NCBI GenBank assembly: GCA_036873135.1
Contig: JAPTYO010000007.1
Location: forward strand, 5,314,763 to 5,378,762
Source: Clarkia xantiana subsp. parviflora
Taxonomy: Eukaryota > Streptophyta > Magnoliopsida > Myrtales > Onagraceae
Reading direction: 5' to 3'
DNA: 64,000 nucleotides
A program made the translations under genes and the position numbers. Positions 49,791 to 60,225 of the stretch are shown in pieces. The notes under the pieces were generated by a model, which saw nothing but the letters and a program-made list of their open reading frames with translations, made no database searches and was not told the DNA's origin. Position 1 is the first letter of the stretch; the number at the start of each line of letters is the position of its first letter.

Positions 49791-50856
49791 TGTATATATT
49801 ACTGTTATTAAATATAATATATACTATTAATAATATATATGTATAAATAATATATTATGTTTAATTTAGTATAATCGATAATTGTCAGTGTTCTTAAGTT
49901 TTACTTTGTTATTTGGATACTTTCATGATAGAATATAATTATTGATATGTATTTTACTAAACTTTAATAATGTTGAAGTAGTATGTTGTGTGTGTTTTAT
50001 TTATTTATTTATAATATTAGTCATTTTAATCATGTAATTATATTTATCTTTATTCAAATTATCTAAAATAAATTAATTAATATTTCAATTGTCATGGTAA
50101 TTTAGTTGCAATAGTTTAAACAATATTAAAATTAAAATTGCGATGACATACTATTTAAATTAATTTCTAAATTTATTTATTGCGACAATATATCAAAATT
50201 TATTACAGCAATAAAACTAACACTCGCCGCAATAAAATGAATAAAAATACTCTATTGAGACAATTTTATAATTTTAATGGTACAAATTTTAATTAAAAGA
50301 TTCACACAATAGACAAATACCTTTTAGGTGCGTCGTCGCAGGAGAGTTATTAAATCTTGGAAATAGGAGACCAACTGCGACAATAATCTCAAATTTGTCG
50401 TCCCAATAGAATTACTAAATCATAACAATATGTACCTGCTACGATAATATTTTTAACTGTATCGGCACAATAGAGCTATCAAATCCTCGCAATAGGGATA
50501 TCAACTGTGACAATAACTTTAAATTTCTTGTCAACAAAATTGATTAATCCTCAAATACATGTACCTACTGCGATAATAATTATAAATTTGTCATCACAAC
50601 AGAATTATAAAATTCCTGCAATAGATACATCAATTGCGACAACTAATCTCGCAGATGTGTTGATAACCGTCCTCGCAGTAGAGTACACTCTATTGCGATG
50701 ACAACTTATTTTGTCGCAATAGGGACCTATTGCTAGGGGTATATAGTGACGAAGCTATTGCGACAATTTGTCGTCGCGATATAGATATAACGACGATTTT
50801 TGAAGTTATTGCGACGAATTTGGTCGTCGCAATAATCATTAATTCTTGTAGTGAAA

Positions 50857-51332
50857 GTTCAAACACACCATCAACCAATATTCAACAAACAAGTTCAAAC
50901 ACACTATCGATACAAATGTTGAGACTTCAACTATAATTAGGTTAAATACCTATACATAGTTAAATATATTTGAGCGGATTCGGGACTTTCGGACTTTTTA
51001 AAAAAGTTCCAAGCCCAACTTGGAAAGAAAAGTTCCGCCCGGCCGGGCTCGGATTAATTTTTGGAACATGCTTTTCGGGACGGGCCTATTCCCGTAATCA
51101 CTTGCAGGAATTAAAACTTTGATCTCTACGCTGAACCACCACACCGTATTACATGGTTCAACGTTCAACACGTCTCTCTGTCTACAAATATATATATATA
51201 TATATATATACTTCATTGCTTTCTCAACTAAGGCTCCCCTTCTCTCCCTCATTCACATACCTCTAGCTATGCAAGGAGCATAAAGAAAGGGAAGAGACCA
51301 TCAAAACCCTAGCTAGCTAGCTATTTCCAGAA
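50857..51332 (+). promoter_or_regulatory. spacer and promoter of the PHO1-type gene
   Basis: 50970-51100 is GC-rich (CGGGCTCGG, GGGACGGGCC) and may be the other end of the older element into which the CACTA jumped. A (TA)n run lies at about 51188-51210. The leader before the ATG at 51333 contains repeated CTAGCTAG. No clear TATA assignment. Confidence 0.35.
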
Positions 51333-54300
51333 ATGGTGAAGTTTTCCAAGGAACTTGAAGCTCAACTAATCCCAGAGTGGAAGGATGCCTTTGTCACCTA
51401 CCGTCAACTCAAGAAGCACATCAAGAAGATCAAGCTCTCCAGAAAGAGCCACGACCATTCAGACAACGATTTCGGCTTCTCCATTTTCGACTCCGTTCGG
51501 TTATTCACTACAAGATTCATTGCTCGCTGGGGCAGTCATGAGCCGCCCGAGTTTGTTCAGGTAAGTAATTAATTCTTACATTCCCCCTTATTAATTAGGG
51601 TTTAATTAATTATTAGCTAGGCTTAATTACTTTTTATGAGCGTTTTCCAGTTTTTAGGGTTTACTTCTACTAAAAGAAATGAAATAGAAAGGTGGTCATT
51701 TTAAGATAAAATAAATAAGAATGACACCGTACCGAGCTAGAGTTTGAAAAAAATTAAATTTAACTGAGTTCGAGCTGCTGAACTATATGGAATACGTTCT
51801 TAACCACTAGATCGATCTATAATATATATAGTAACCTCCACAAAAGGTATAGATTTTGTAAAAGAAATAGAGAAACAACGACTTAACACGTATACGTACT
51901 AGGGCCGTCTCAACAGAAATTGAGGTCTAAAGCGAGGTTTCAATTTAAGGCATTTTTATTGAGTGAAATTTGTATTAAAAATTTAATTTTCAATCTTTTA
52001 AATATACAAAATCACTAATTAAAGTTTTATAATATATTTTTTTCTAAAATTTCATATTCAATTATTAATATAGCTAAAGTTAAATAATTTTGTTAATTTT
52101 AATTTTGAAAAAAAAAAAAATCACTTGAAGCAACAATAACTGGAACTTCTTTTAACATTAGAATGTACTTAGTAGATAGAAAGTAGGTTTTGTTATTATT
52201 ATCCGATAATGAGATAAATTTGGTCTAATTAATTAAAGTAGATGATGAGATAAATTTGGTATAATTAACTAAAATAAGATTAATGAAAAAAAAGACTGTT
52301 AGAAAAAAAAGAATAAAATTAAAGTAACTTGAATATGTTAATCCAATTAGGTTGTTGATTATTGAAAAAATAATAATTAAGTAGCTAATTAATTGTAAGA
52401 TAATTATGATTTTAATGTTGATTCTCATTTGGCAAAAAAAAAAAAATGCTGACTCTCATTTAATTTTTTCAAAAAGAAAAGATAATTACGGCGAAAACAA
52501 TAAAACTTGAGATTGAAGCATATATAGAATTCAAAGTCAAACCAACAACTTTATAGATTCTAGACGGGGACTTCAGTACGCTGAGGGCCTATAGAGGTCT
52601 CATCATTACTACCATTACTACAAGTAATGATGAGGATTGAGGTCGGAGGCCCAAAGCAACCGCTTTGGTTGCTTGGCCCTAAAGCCGGCCCTGATACGTA
52701 CATATATATGTATCTGAATCCACTAATAATTTGTATCACATTCTACTAGTTTAGCAAATATATGCACATAGTTATATATACGTGTACGTACATATGATTA
52801 ACTTCTTAATTTTATATACCAATGCTGGTAGTGCAGGAAAATAGTAACAAGACCGTGGATAACGCAAAAGAAGATGAAAAACATGATGAGAATGAACTTT
52901 CTCAGCTTTTTTCCGAAGAAGATGAGGTAATATACTTAAATTCATGATCCATATGTTCATTGAATATATATATATATTATTCATGATTGCATGAATTTTT
53001 TTTGCACAATATGGAACAAATTAGTGAAATGATAAATGATGATTAATATAAGGTGTGAATTAATGCCCATAATAATATGAAGGTGAGACTGTTCTTTCAT
53101 ATTTTGGATGAAGAGTTAACCAAAGTCAACGAATTCTACAAGTCTAGAGAAAGTGAGTTCCTAGAGAGGGCGGAGATTCTCACTAAGCAGCTTCAGATCC
53201 TTCTTAATCTTAAACAAATTCTCAATCGACGCCATAAGAACTCGTCGTTTAAATCGGCCAGTCAATCTCCTTCAACGTCGTCAATGTCTTCTAGTCGCGA
53301 TTTTGACTTTTCAGGTAAGATTGAGTTTAATACAGTTGGTTAAGTGATGCGTCTATAATTCCCGAATCACGTGTTAAAATAGCGATTTTCATAACATTAA
53401 CTTTGAGGACTATATTTCTAAAAAAATAAAGGTTTAGGACCAAACAGCAGATTTCCCCTTTTTAGTTGTTTCACACCGACGTCAAATTTCCCGCGCTGAT
53501 GATGCTGCTAATCCAAATCAGAAAACGCGGAAGAACTCAGCGCCGCCTCAACTCCGAGCAACGAGACGTCGGAAACCGACGACGTGGTCACGGCTCTGGA
53601 AAAGAACGGTTTGACCTTTGTCGGGGCTGCCACAAGGTCCAGATTGAAGAGCAATGGGAAACAAAAGATGGCGATGAGGGTCGATATTCCAGCCACCACA
53701 CCGACACTGGCGATCGCCGCCGTGACCTCTTCGCTGTGGGAGGAATTGGTGAACAATCCTCGGAGGGACGGCCCGGCCGAGTTCATCAACAGAAAGAAGG
53801 TTCAGTATGCTGAGAAGATGATACGATCCGCTTTCGTGGAGCTTTACCGAGGGCTTGGTCTACTCAAAACTTACAGGTCTTGTTATTTACCACAGTTTTC
53901 CATGAAGATTACTTCCATTTGCTAATGCTAATCACTAATCACCAACTTTTGCAGCTCACTGAACATGTTGGCTTTCGCGAAGATTCTCAAGAAATTTGAC
54001 AAGGTATGGTGTCATCAACGAATTCAATACAATTGAAATTAAATTATATGTCAATTGGTTTTTGATTCGGTTGGCTGATAGTTTAAGTGTGACAGAGCAA
54101 TAATTCCAGGTATGATACTGAATAGCAGTATCAGTGTGCTTAACTGATGCTTTACTTCTCTTCAATATAGGTGGCAAAGCAGCAAGCATCAGCAACTTAT
54201 TTAAAAGAGGTCAAAAGATCTAATTTCATAAGTTCAGATAAGGTATTTATGCTCTAACATTATGCTTCTTCATGCAACTATCTATCTCAGTTAAAATTGC

Positions 54301-56459
54301 AATAGGTGTTGTTACTGCTATTTGTACCTCCCAGAAAGTCAGCTTAGCCTTGCTTGAATTTGTCCGTTCTTACAAAATTCTATGTGTTGATCTTCATCTT
54401 GCTTTGGATTAGGCTGTAAAATTAATGGACGAAGTGGAGTTGCTATTCACTAAGAACTTTGCCAATGACGACAGGAAAAAGGCCATGAAGTTCTTGAGAC
54501 CAGAACATAATAAAGAATCTCATATGATCACCTTTTTCGTTGGTAATCTCACACAGCTGAAAATCAACTGTTTTCCATTTACTTCTGTTTACACTTAACA
54601 TGTTCCACTAATTGACGCATCAATTTGGCTTTGATCTTGGTTTGCAGGTCTTTTCACCGGTACCTTTGTGACCTTATTCAACATATATGTGGTCTTAGCA
54701 CACGTAGCTGGTATATTCTCCCCAAGCACAGACACACGCTATCTGGAGTTCGTCTATCCTATATTCAGGTGTGATAATCCTGAAATATCAAACTTCAACT
54801 TCTCGAGTATTCTATTTCCATGAGACATTTTACAAATGAAACATCTTTCTTGCAATTTCTGTAGTGTATTTGCCTTGCTGAGCTTGCACTTGTTTATGTA
54901 CGGCTGCAACCTCTTCATGTGGAAGACCACCAGGATTAATTACAACTTCATTTTTGATTTCTCACCAAGTACTTCTCTAAAGTACAAAGATGCTTTTCTA
55001 ATGTGCACAACTCTCATGACTGCGGTGGTTGGGGCGATGATTATTCAACTTCTCTTACGGGCCAATGGTTTCTCATCGAGCCAAGTCGATGTCATCCCTG
55101 GAATTCTCCTCATTGTCAGTGCCTTCTCTGCCCACTTACTTATCCCATATATGCATTTTCATGGTAAATTTTAAGTACAAAGTTGTTAGATTTATAACTG
55201 TGTTCAAATGGGTTCTGCAGATTTTCATTGTTCTTCTAATATGCCCACTTGACGTTTTCTATCGTTCCACTCGCTATTGCTTCCTTCGAGTACTGAGAAA
55301 CATAGTCTTTTCCCCTTCTATAAGGTAGCTATTCAAGAACTTTGAGAAAGTTATTCTGCTATCAAGCTCTTTTCCCCTGATAAGGATTACACACTTCATA
55401 TGCAGGTTTTCCTGGTTGACTTCTTCATGGCTGATCAACTCACTAGTCAGGTTTTATATATATCATCTTGTAGAATGGTGGACTAATTAATCATCTAAGT
55501 AGAATCACGTTGATTTAATCTAATAACCTTTTAATATTTCTGTATGTTTATAGATTCCACTTATGAGGTACATGGAATCTACAGCTTGCTACTTCATTGC
55601 TAGAACTTTAAGGACTCACCATTATGAAAAATGTCGATCGGGAAGAACGTACACGGAACTCATTTACATGATCTCATTTTTGCCCTACTTTTGGCGCGCT
55701 TTGCAGGTACCTCTCATCTTATAAACCCTCCTAATGCATTAGAATTACCAAAATTTATTAACAAGATTTGAATTTGATTGATGTAATTAGTGCGGTAGAA
55801 GATGGTTTGATGAATGTGATGTAAACAATTTAGCAAACCTGGGGAAATATTCATCTGCCATTGTAGCAGCTGTAGTTCGAGTTACATATGGTAGGCAAGA
55901 CAACCATTTCTGGTTGGCAATGGCTGTGATAACGTCTGTAGTAGCTACTGTGTATCAGTTGTATTGGGATTTCGTAAAAGATTGGGGCTTCTTTAACTCA
56001 AAGTCCAAAAACCGGTGGCTGAGAGATGAATTGGTATTAAGGAACAGAGGCATTTACTACTTCTCCATTGTAAGTCACTCTCTTGTGTATTTACTTGACA
56101 AGATCCGTTTGCAGTACTTGATAGGGATATTTGATTTGTAGGCTCTGAATGTGGTTCTGCGAGTTGCTTGGGTCGAGACTGTGATGAAGTTCCGTTTTGG
56201 AGGTGTTGAATCACTGTTGCTAGACTTCTCGGTGGCTTCATTAGAAGTTATTCGCCGAGGCCAGTGGAACTTTTATCGGTAATTCATCTCAGTGACTGAA
56301 TGAGATAGGATACTCACCAGTATCTAAAAATGCATCATTTCTGCACTAATTTCTGGGTATAATTGTTTGTGGAACAGGTTGGAGAATGAACATTTGAACA
56401 ATGTTGGGAAGTTCAGGGCAGTGAAAACAGTTCCTCTACCATTTAGGGAGATGGAGTGA
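51333..56459 (+). CDS. PHO1: PHO1-type phosphate exporter (SPX-EXS), frameshift in exon 10
   Basis: PHO1 family protein; members export phosphate to the xylem, with an inositol-pyrophosphate-sensing SPX domain and a C-terminal EXS membrane domain. Fifteen exons: 51333-51560, 52837-52926, 53083-53314, 53522-53876, 53955-54003, 54171-54242, 54413-54542, 54648-54768, 54865-55114, 55221-55324, 55406-55450, 55554-55706, 55791-56069, 56142-56278 and 56378-56459. The SPX start is [20 protein letters not shown] with the lysine-rich [16 protein letters not shown] motifs are [43 protein letters not shown] and the end PLPFREME. Total exon length is one base short of a whole number of codons. Exon 10 reads CCCCTTCTATAAG where the family residues SPFYK expect one more T (near 55316). 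As written, translation stops early in exon 12 at about 562 of 775 aa. Intron 9 uses a weak GTCAGT donor. True pseudogene or sequencing error cannot be told here. Confidence 0.9.
51900..52693. mobile_element. hAT element in PHO1 intron 1
   Basis: A 794-bp non-autonomous element starting TAGGGCCGTCTCA and ending AAGCCGGCCCTG, with a perfect 8-bp target duplication ATACGTAC at 51892-51899 and 52694-52701. The right subterminal part has a hairpin (CATTACTACAAGTAATG). No transposase. It lies wholly in the 1.28-kb intron 1 and accounts for most of its length. Confidence 0.9.
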
Positions 56460-57840
56460 AAGAAATATCATCATCTATGTTTTGCTCCATGTACAGACAC
56501 TGAGGGGGCACCGTGGCGCTTCTCTAACCAAATCGGTCGCGTTTATTTCAGCAATAATCTTATGATTTGTATTTGAATCAAGAGCGAGCCGCGAGGCTTC
56601 ATTAATGCGGGTTCATTGTAAAGATGATTGTGAACTTCCACTGACATGTAGAAATGCCGCACGAAATATGTTGCAGTTGCAGTTATGCTATTTCTTTACC
56701 GAAGTTTTGCTGTGTTATTATTACCCTGTTGTTCAGCCACCCACCTTGTTATTGGCTGCTAGCTTTACTTTGTATAAATGTCATGATGCGACTTGATATC
56801 TCAACTTTTTTTTTTTTATTTATTGCGATCTAGTCTACGATTTAAATTTATTGTTTTTCACTTTTTCGTATGATTTTTTGCGCTAAAATTAACACCAAAA
56901 TCTCAACACTAAAGACTGTTTTTACGTTCTAATCATTATTATTATTACATCAAAACTTAAGTTAAAATCACGTTCTAAGCCAAAATCGACAAATAAATAA
57001 ATGAAAAGCAACAAGCCCCACTGAACTATATATAAAACTATTCTAACAATTCTTTCCAATTTTACATAATGAAACGCGTAGACCTCACACTTAATAAAAA
57101 CTTAGAAGATGCTATAGATTATATATGAAATGAAACTTAGTACGATTGAGCATATTTATTCAACCATTCAAACTTTAGTTTCAACCTTGGGTGAGTATAT
57201 TAAAAAAAAACCTTAGGTGACTCATTTTAGGCTTTAGCCGTGTTTATATATATAAATGGAAAGAGAAATCCTAAATAGAAACTTATTGATAGAAAAATAA
57301 TATGTTAATGATCTCTATTTAGGTACCTATGTTTGTTAATATTTTTTTTTCAAATTTATACTGTTTGATGACTACTTAGTTTTTTCAGCCAAAGTAGATT
57401 GATCAGTTTCACATATTATTTTCTCTTTTCTGGATATGACTAATATGGCGGATGAAAAAGTGACATGTTATACATTTGTGAAATTTTTCATAATTCATCA
57501 AATTCATTGGTTATTTACCAATTCTAGTCAGTCAAGTTTTTAATTCAAAGTTTTAACAAAAAGGTTTATTAATTCATCAATCAGTACGATTTTTTGTTGT
57601 TGTTGTAATAATACAAGTCAGTACGATTGAGTATAAAAAACAGATGTGCAATTTATTCGACGGATTAAAATTTAATTTCAACTTAGGCTGACTCGTTTTA
57701 GCGGTGTTTCTGTATCAATAATAATTTATAAGAATGAAAATAAAAATTCCGAAGAAATAGAAGTTTATTTTTTTGGCAAAAAATTAATTATGTATTTATT
57801 AATATACAAAGAAAAGCTAATACTCTCGGTATTAGCTCGT
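56460..57840. other. 3' UTR of PHO1-type gene and AT-rich spacer
   Basis: 3' UTR probably to about 56,800, followed by AT-rich DNA. Two related blocks containing AGTACGATTGAG and CAACCTTGGGTGA/CAACTTAGGCTGA (about 57,130-57,240 and 57,615-57,700) form a diverged direct repeat. No gene is seen. Confidence 0.5.
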
Positions 57841-57867
57841 GTTGCTAATTGAGCTGTGAATGCAGAA

Positions 57868-57998
57868 AGCCCATTAAGCAATTGAACAGCATCCTTTATA
57901 TATAACGAAACCCTAGCCTTCTATTCCCTTCTTCGACTGAATTTCATTTCTCCGCCTCCGTTGAGCTCTCGCGGCAGCAGTATTCTACAGAAGCGAAA
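57868..57998 (+). promoter_or_regulatory. ribosomal-protein-type promoter of the L14 gene
   Basis: Site II element AGCCCA (TGGGCT reversed) at 57868-57873, TATATATAA at about 57896-57904 and a telo-box AAACCCTA at 57908-57915, followed by a CT-rich leader. This set is the usual module of plant ribosomal protein gene promoters, linking expression to growth and cell division. Confidence 0.7.
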
Positions 57999-59363
57999 AT
58001 GGTTAGCGTCTAGAGACAGCCGCTCCATGCTTAGTTCTTCGCTGTTTGATTTTTCTCAGTATCCTAGCTGATATTACTTTTGGTTGATTTGATTTTCTCT
58101 ACGCAGCCGTTCAAGAGGTTCGTGGAGATCGGAAGGGTTGCCCTCGTCAACTACGGGAAGGAGTACGGGAGGCTCGTTGTCATCGTCGATGTCATCGACC
58201 AGAACAGGGTAAGTTCCTGACGATTCATGTTGTTTGTTAATGTAGATTTCCTGACTGACCTCCATTGAAACTGTAGAAACAGTTTCGTCATTATGCTGCT
58301 TAGATAGCTTGTAGTTATTATCGTGTGAGAATATTTAATTTGCTCGGACCTCCTCAGGCTCGAAATTGCTAGTCACCTGTTACAATGCAGTTCATATGAA
58401 CTTCCTATCGAAATTTTATTTCTATTGCCTAATATTTCCACTGTGAAACTGAAGAATTCGATACAACTTTTGTTGTATTTGATTGATTTTAAGTAAGCTA
58501 AACTTTTGATATTGATATTGTTCTTCTATGGTTGCAAATGGATGTTTATCCCTAAATTCATTATGCATTCCGATCGAAGGGTAATTATCTATGGTTGCAT
58601 GGATGTTTATTAAGCTTCTTGTGGTATTCATTATGCATTCGGATCGAAGGGTTATTATTTATGTTTGACATGGTGTGCAGCAATGTGCATCTGTTTTTAG
58701 CTTTAACTCGAGATTACTGATTTCACCCTATTTCCTTGCACAAAAGATGACTTGTAATTCTCAGTACCTTCATTTGTTTGGTTTTTGGTTTCCATGTTGT
58801 TTAATTTGTCTCCAAGGAACAAAAATGCAGTCTTTCTATGCTGTTAGTTTATTAGTCTGTTTTTTTTTTTTTTTATATCAGGCTTTGGTGGATGCCCCGG
58901 ATATGGTCAGGACACAGATAAACTTCAAGAGACTGTCTCTCACTGACATCAAGATCGACATCAAAAGAGTCCCGAACAAGAAGACACTGATCAAAGCCAT
59001 GCAGGAAGCTGGTAAGTATATGGAGAAAGAATATAGTAAAACTTCTGATTGTTTCCTAATGGATATACCAGTAAAATAGTTTCATTTCAATGACTCAGAT
59101 GTTCAGGGTAAATGGGAGAAGAGCTCATGGGGCAGGAAGCTTATTGTTCAAAAGAAAAGAGCAGCCCTGAATGATTTTGATAGGTTCAAGATCATGTTGG
59201 CCAAAATCAAGGTCTCTTTTATTCTCAGAACAATTATTTACTTTTTTTTGTTCCTGTATTAATTAATGGGGTAAAGTGAATAACTGTTGAAATGAACATA
59301 TTATTGCAGAGGGGTGGATTGATCAGGCAGGAACTTGCAAAGCTGAAGAAAGAAGCTGCTTAA
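57999..59363 (+). CDS. RPL14: 60S ribosomal protein L14 (eL14)
   Basis: Structural protein of the cytosolic large ribosomal subunit. Five exons, 57999-58001, 58107-58208, 58882-59011, 59099-59211 and 59310-59363, give 133 aa, the normal plant length. The first coding exon is only the ATG, spliced straight after it (ATG|GTTAGC), and exon 2 continues with [20 protein letters not shown]. Conserved features are the KOW-like N-terminal region ([19 protein letters not shown]), [24 protein letters not shown] and the basic end [12 protein letters not shown]. Introns are GT-AG with long T runs before acceptors. Unlike Arabidopsis L14, residue 2 is Pro rather than Gly. Confidence 0.95.
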
Positions 59364-60225
59364 ATTTCTTCCTTGAGTTAATGATTGGTGTTCAAGTATC
59401 TGAGATTTTGGTATCGCTTTTATTTTTCAGTGCTGAATTTTTTGAACTAAATGCTGGAGGCGTTAGTGCGTTTTGTGTTAAACTATGCAGTTATTCGGTG
59501 TCTATGAAAGCCTTATCTTCATGTATTAAGATTGTTGGTTTCTGTGGGTGAGAACATATCAAAATCTAGTTGAACTATTCAGTTTCCAATACCTAAAGTT
59601 TAGGCATGCATGAACAAGCTTAAATTTGAACTTATGAAAGCAGATTCCAATGGGTTTAGCTTTAGAAAAACCTGCGTAAAAAAAATCTATATGAATGTGT
59701 GGCCCACCCACCTATATGTGTATGTTTCAGTTTAACCACCAACATAACGATTTATTAAAAATCGGAAACAAATAGAAGCGCCGGCCCAGTGAATAATATC
59801 GGAATATTAATACAAAATTGATGCCCTATGGCTATGTATAACCATACTGTGGCCCCTCAATTACATAAGAGCCTTGATTGATAGACATTCTTTATATCGT
59901 TGCACCCCACATGACTCGAGAGACTTTTAGGGAGTTATTATTATTATTGTATTAATTAATTAATAATCAAATATATTTTCTAAAAAATAAACCAATAATA
60001 TAACAAGAACCAAAAAGTGGCAACAAACAATATTGTCCGTCCGTCTAATACAGCGAAAGCATCTAATTCTGCTGCCTCTACTACACTTAATGAGAACCCA
60101 AACGAACCTTCTTTCAACTGAAGCATTAAGCATATATCCTCTATACCAATTACTTGTATCCATCATTCTACAACTTACTATCCTTCAAAAATCTCTACTT
60201 TTAGCGACTTAGCTTATGAAGTAAT
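59364..60225. other. convergent 3' region between L14 and the RCC1-FYVE gene
   Basis: Holds the 3' UTR of L14 (+) to about 59,560 and probably that of the minus-strand gene on the right. No coding region is seen. Confidence 0.5.

Larger units (their letters stand above)
46347..50853. mobile_element. CACTA (En/Spm) transposon, non-autonomous
   Basis: A 4,507-bp element with inverted ends CACTACAAGAA and TTCTTGTAGTG and a 3-bp AAA target duplication (46344-46346, 50854-50856). Both subterminal regions (about 46360-47460 and 50090-50850) are packed with direct and inverted copies of ATTGCGACGA / TCGTCGCAAT, as expected for CACTA transposase-binding repeats. The core holds a degenerate AAACCTT-type tract (47468-47905), AT-rich DNA and a GC-rich segment (about 49310-49790). 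No TNPA/TNPD-like transposase reading frame is visible, so movement would need enzymes from elsewhere. Confidence 0.9.

Noticed and set aside
49231..49846. Five overlapping frames on both strands in the GC-rich CACTA segment as genes
   Set aside because: Being open in several frames at once reflects GC content. None shows a domain, so only the segment itself is reported.
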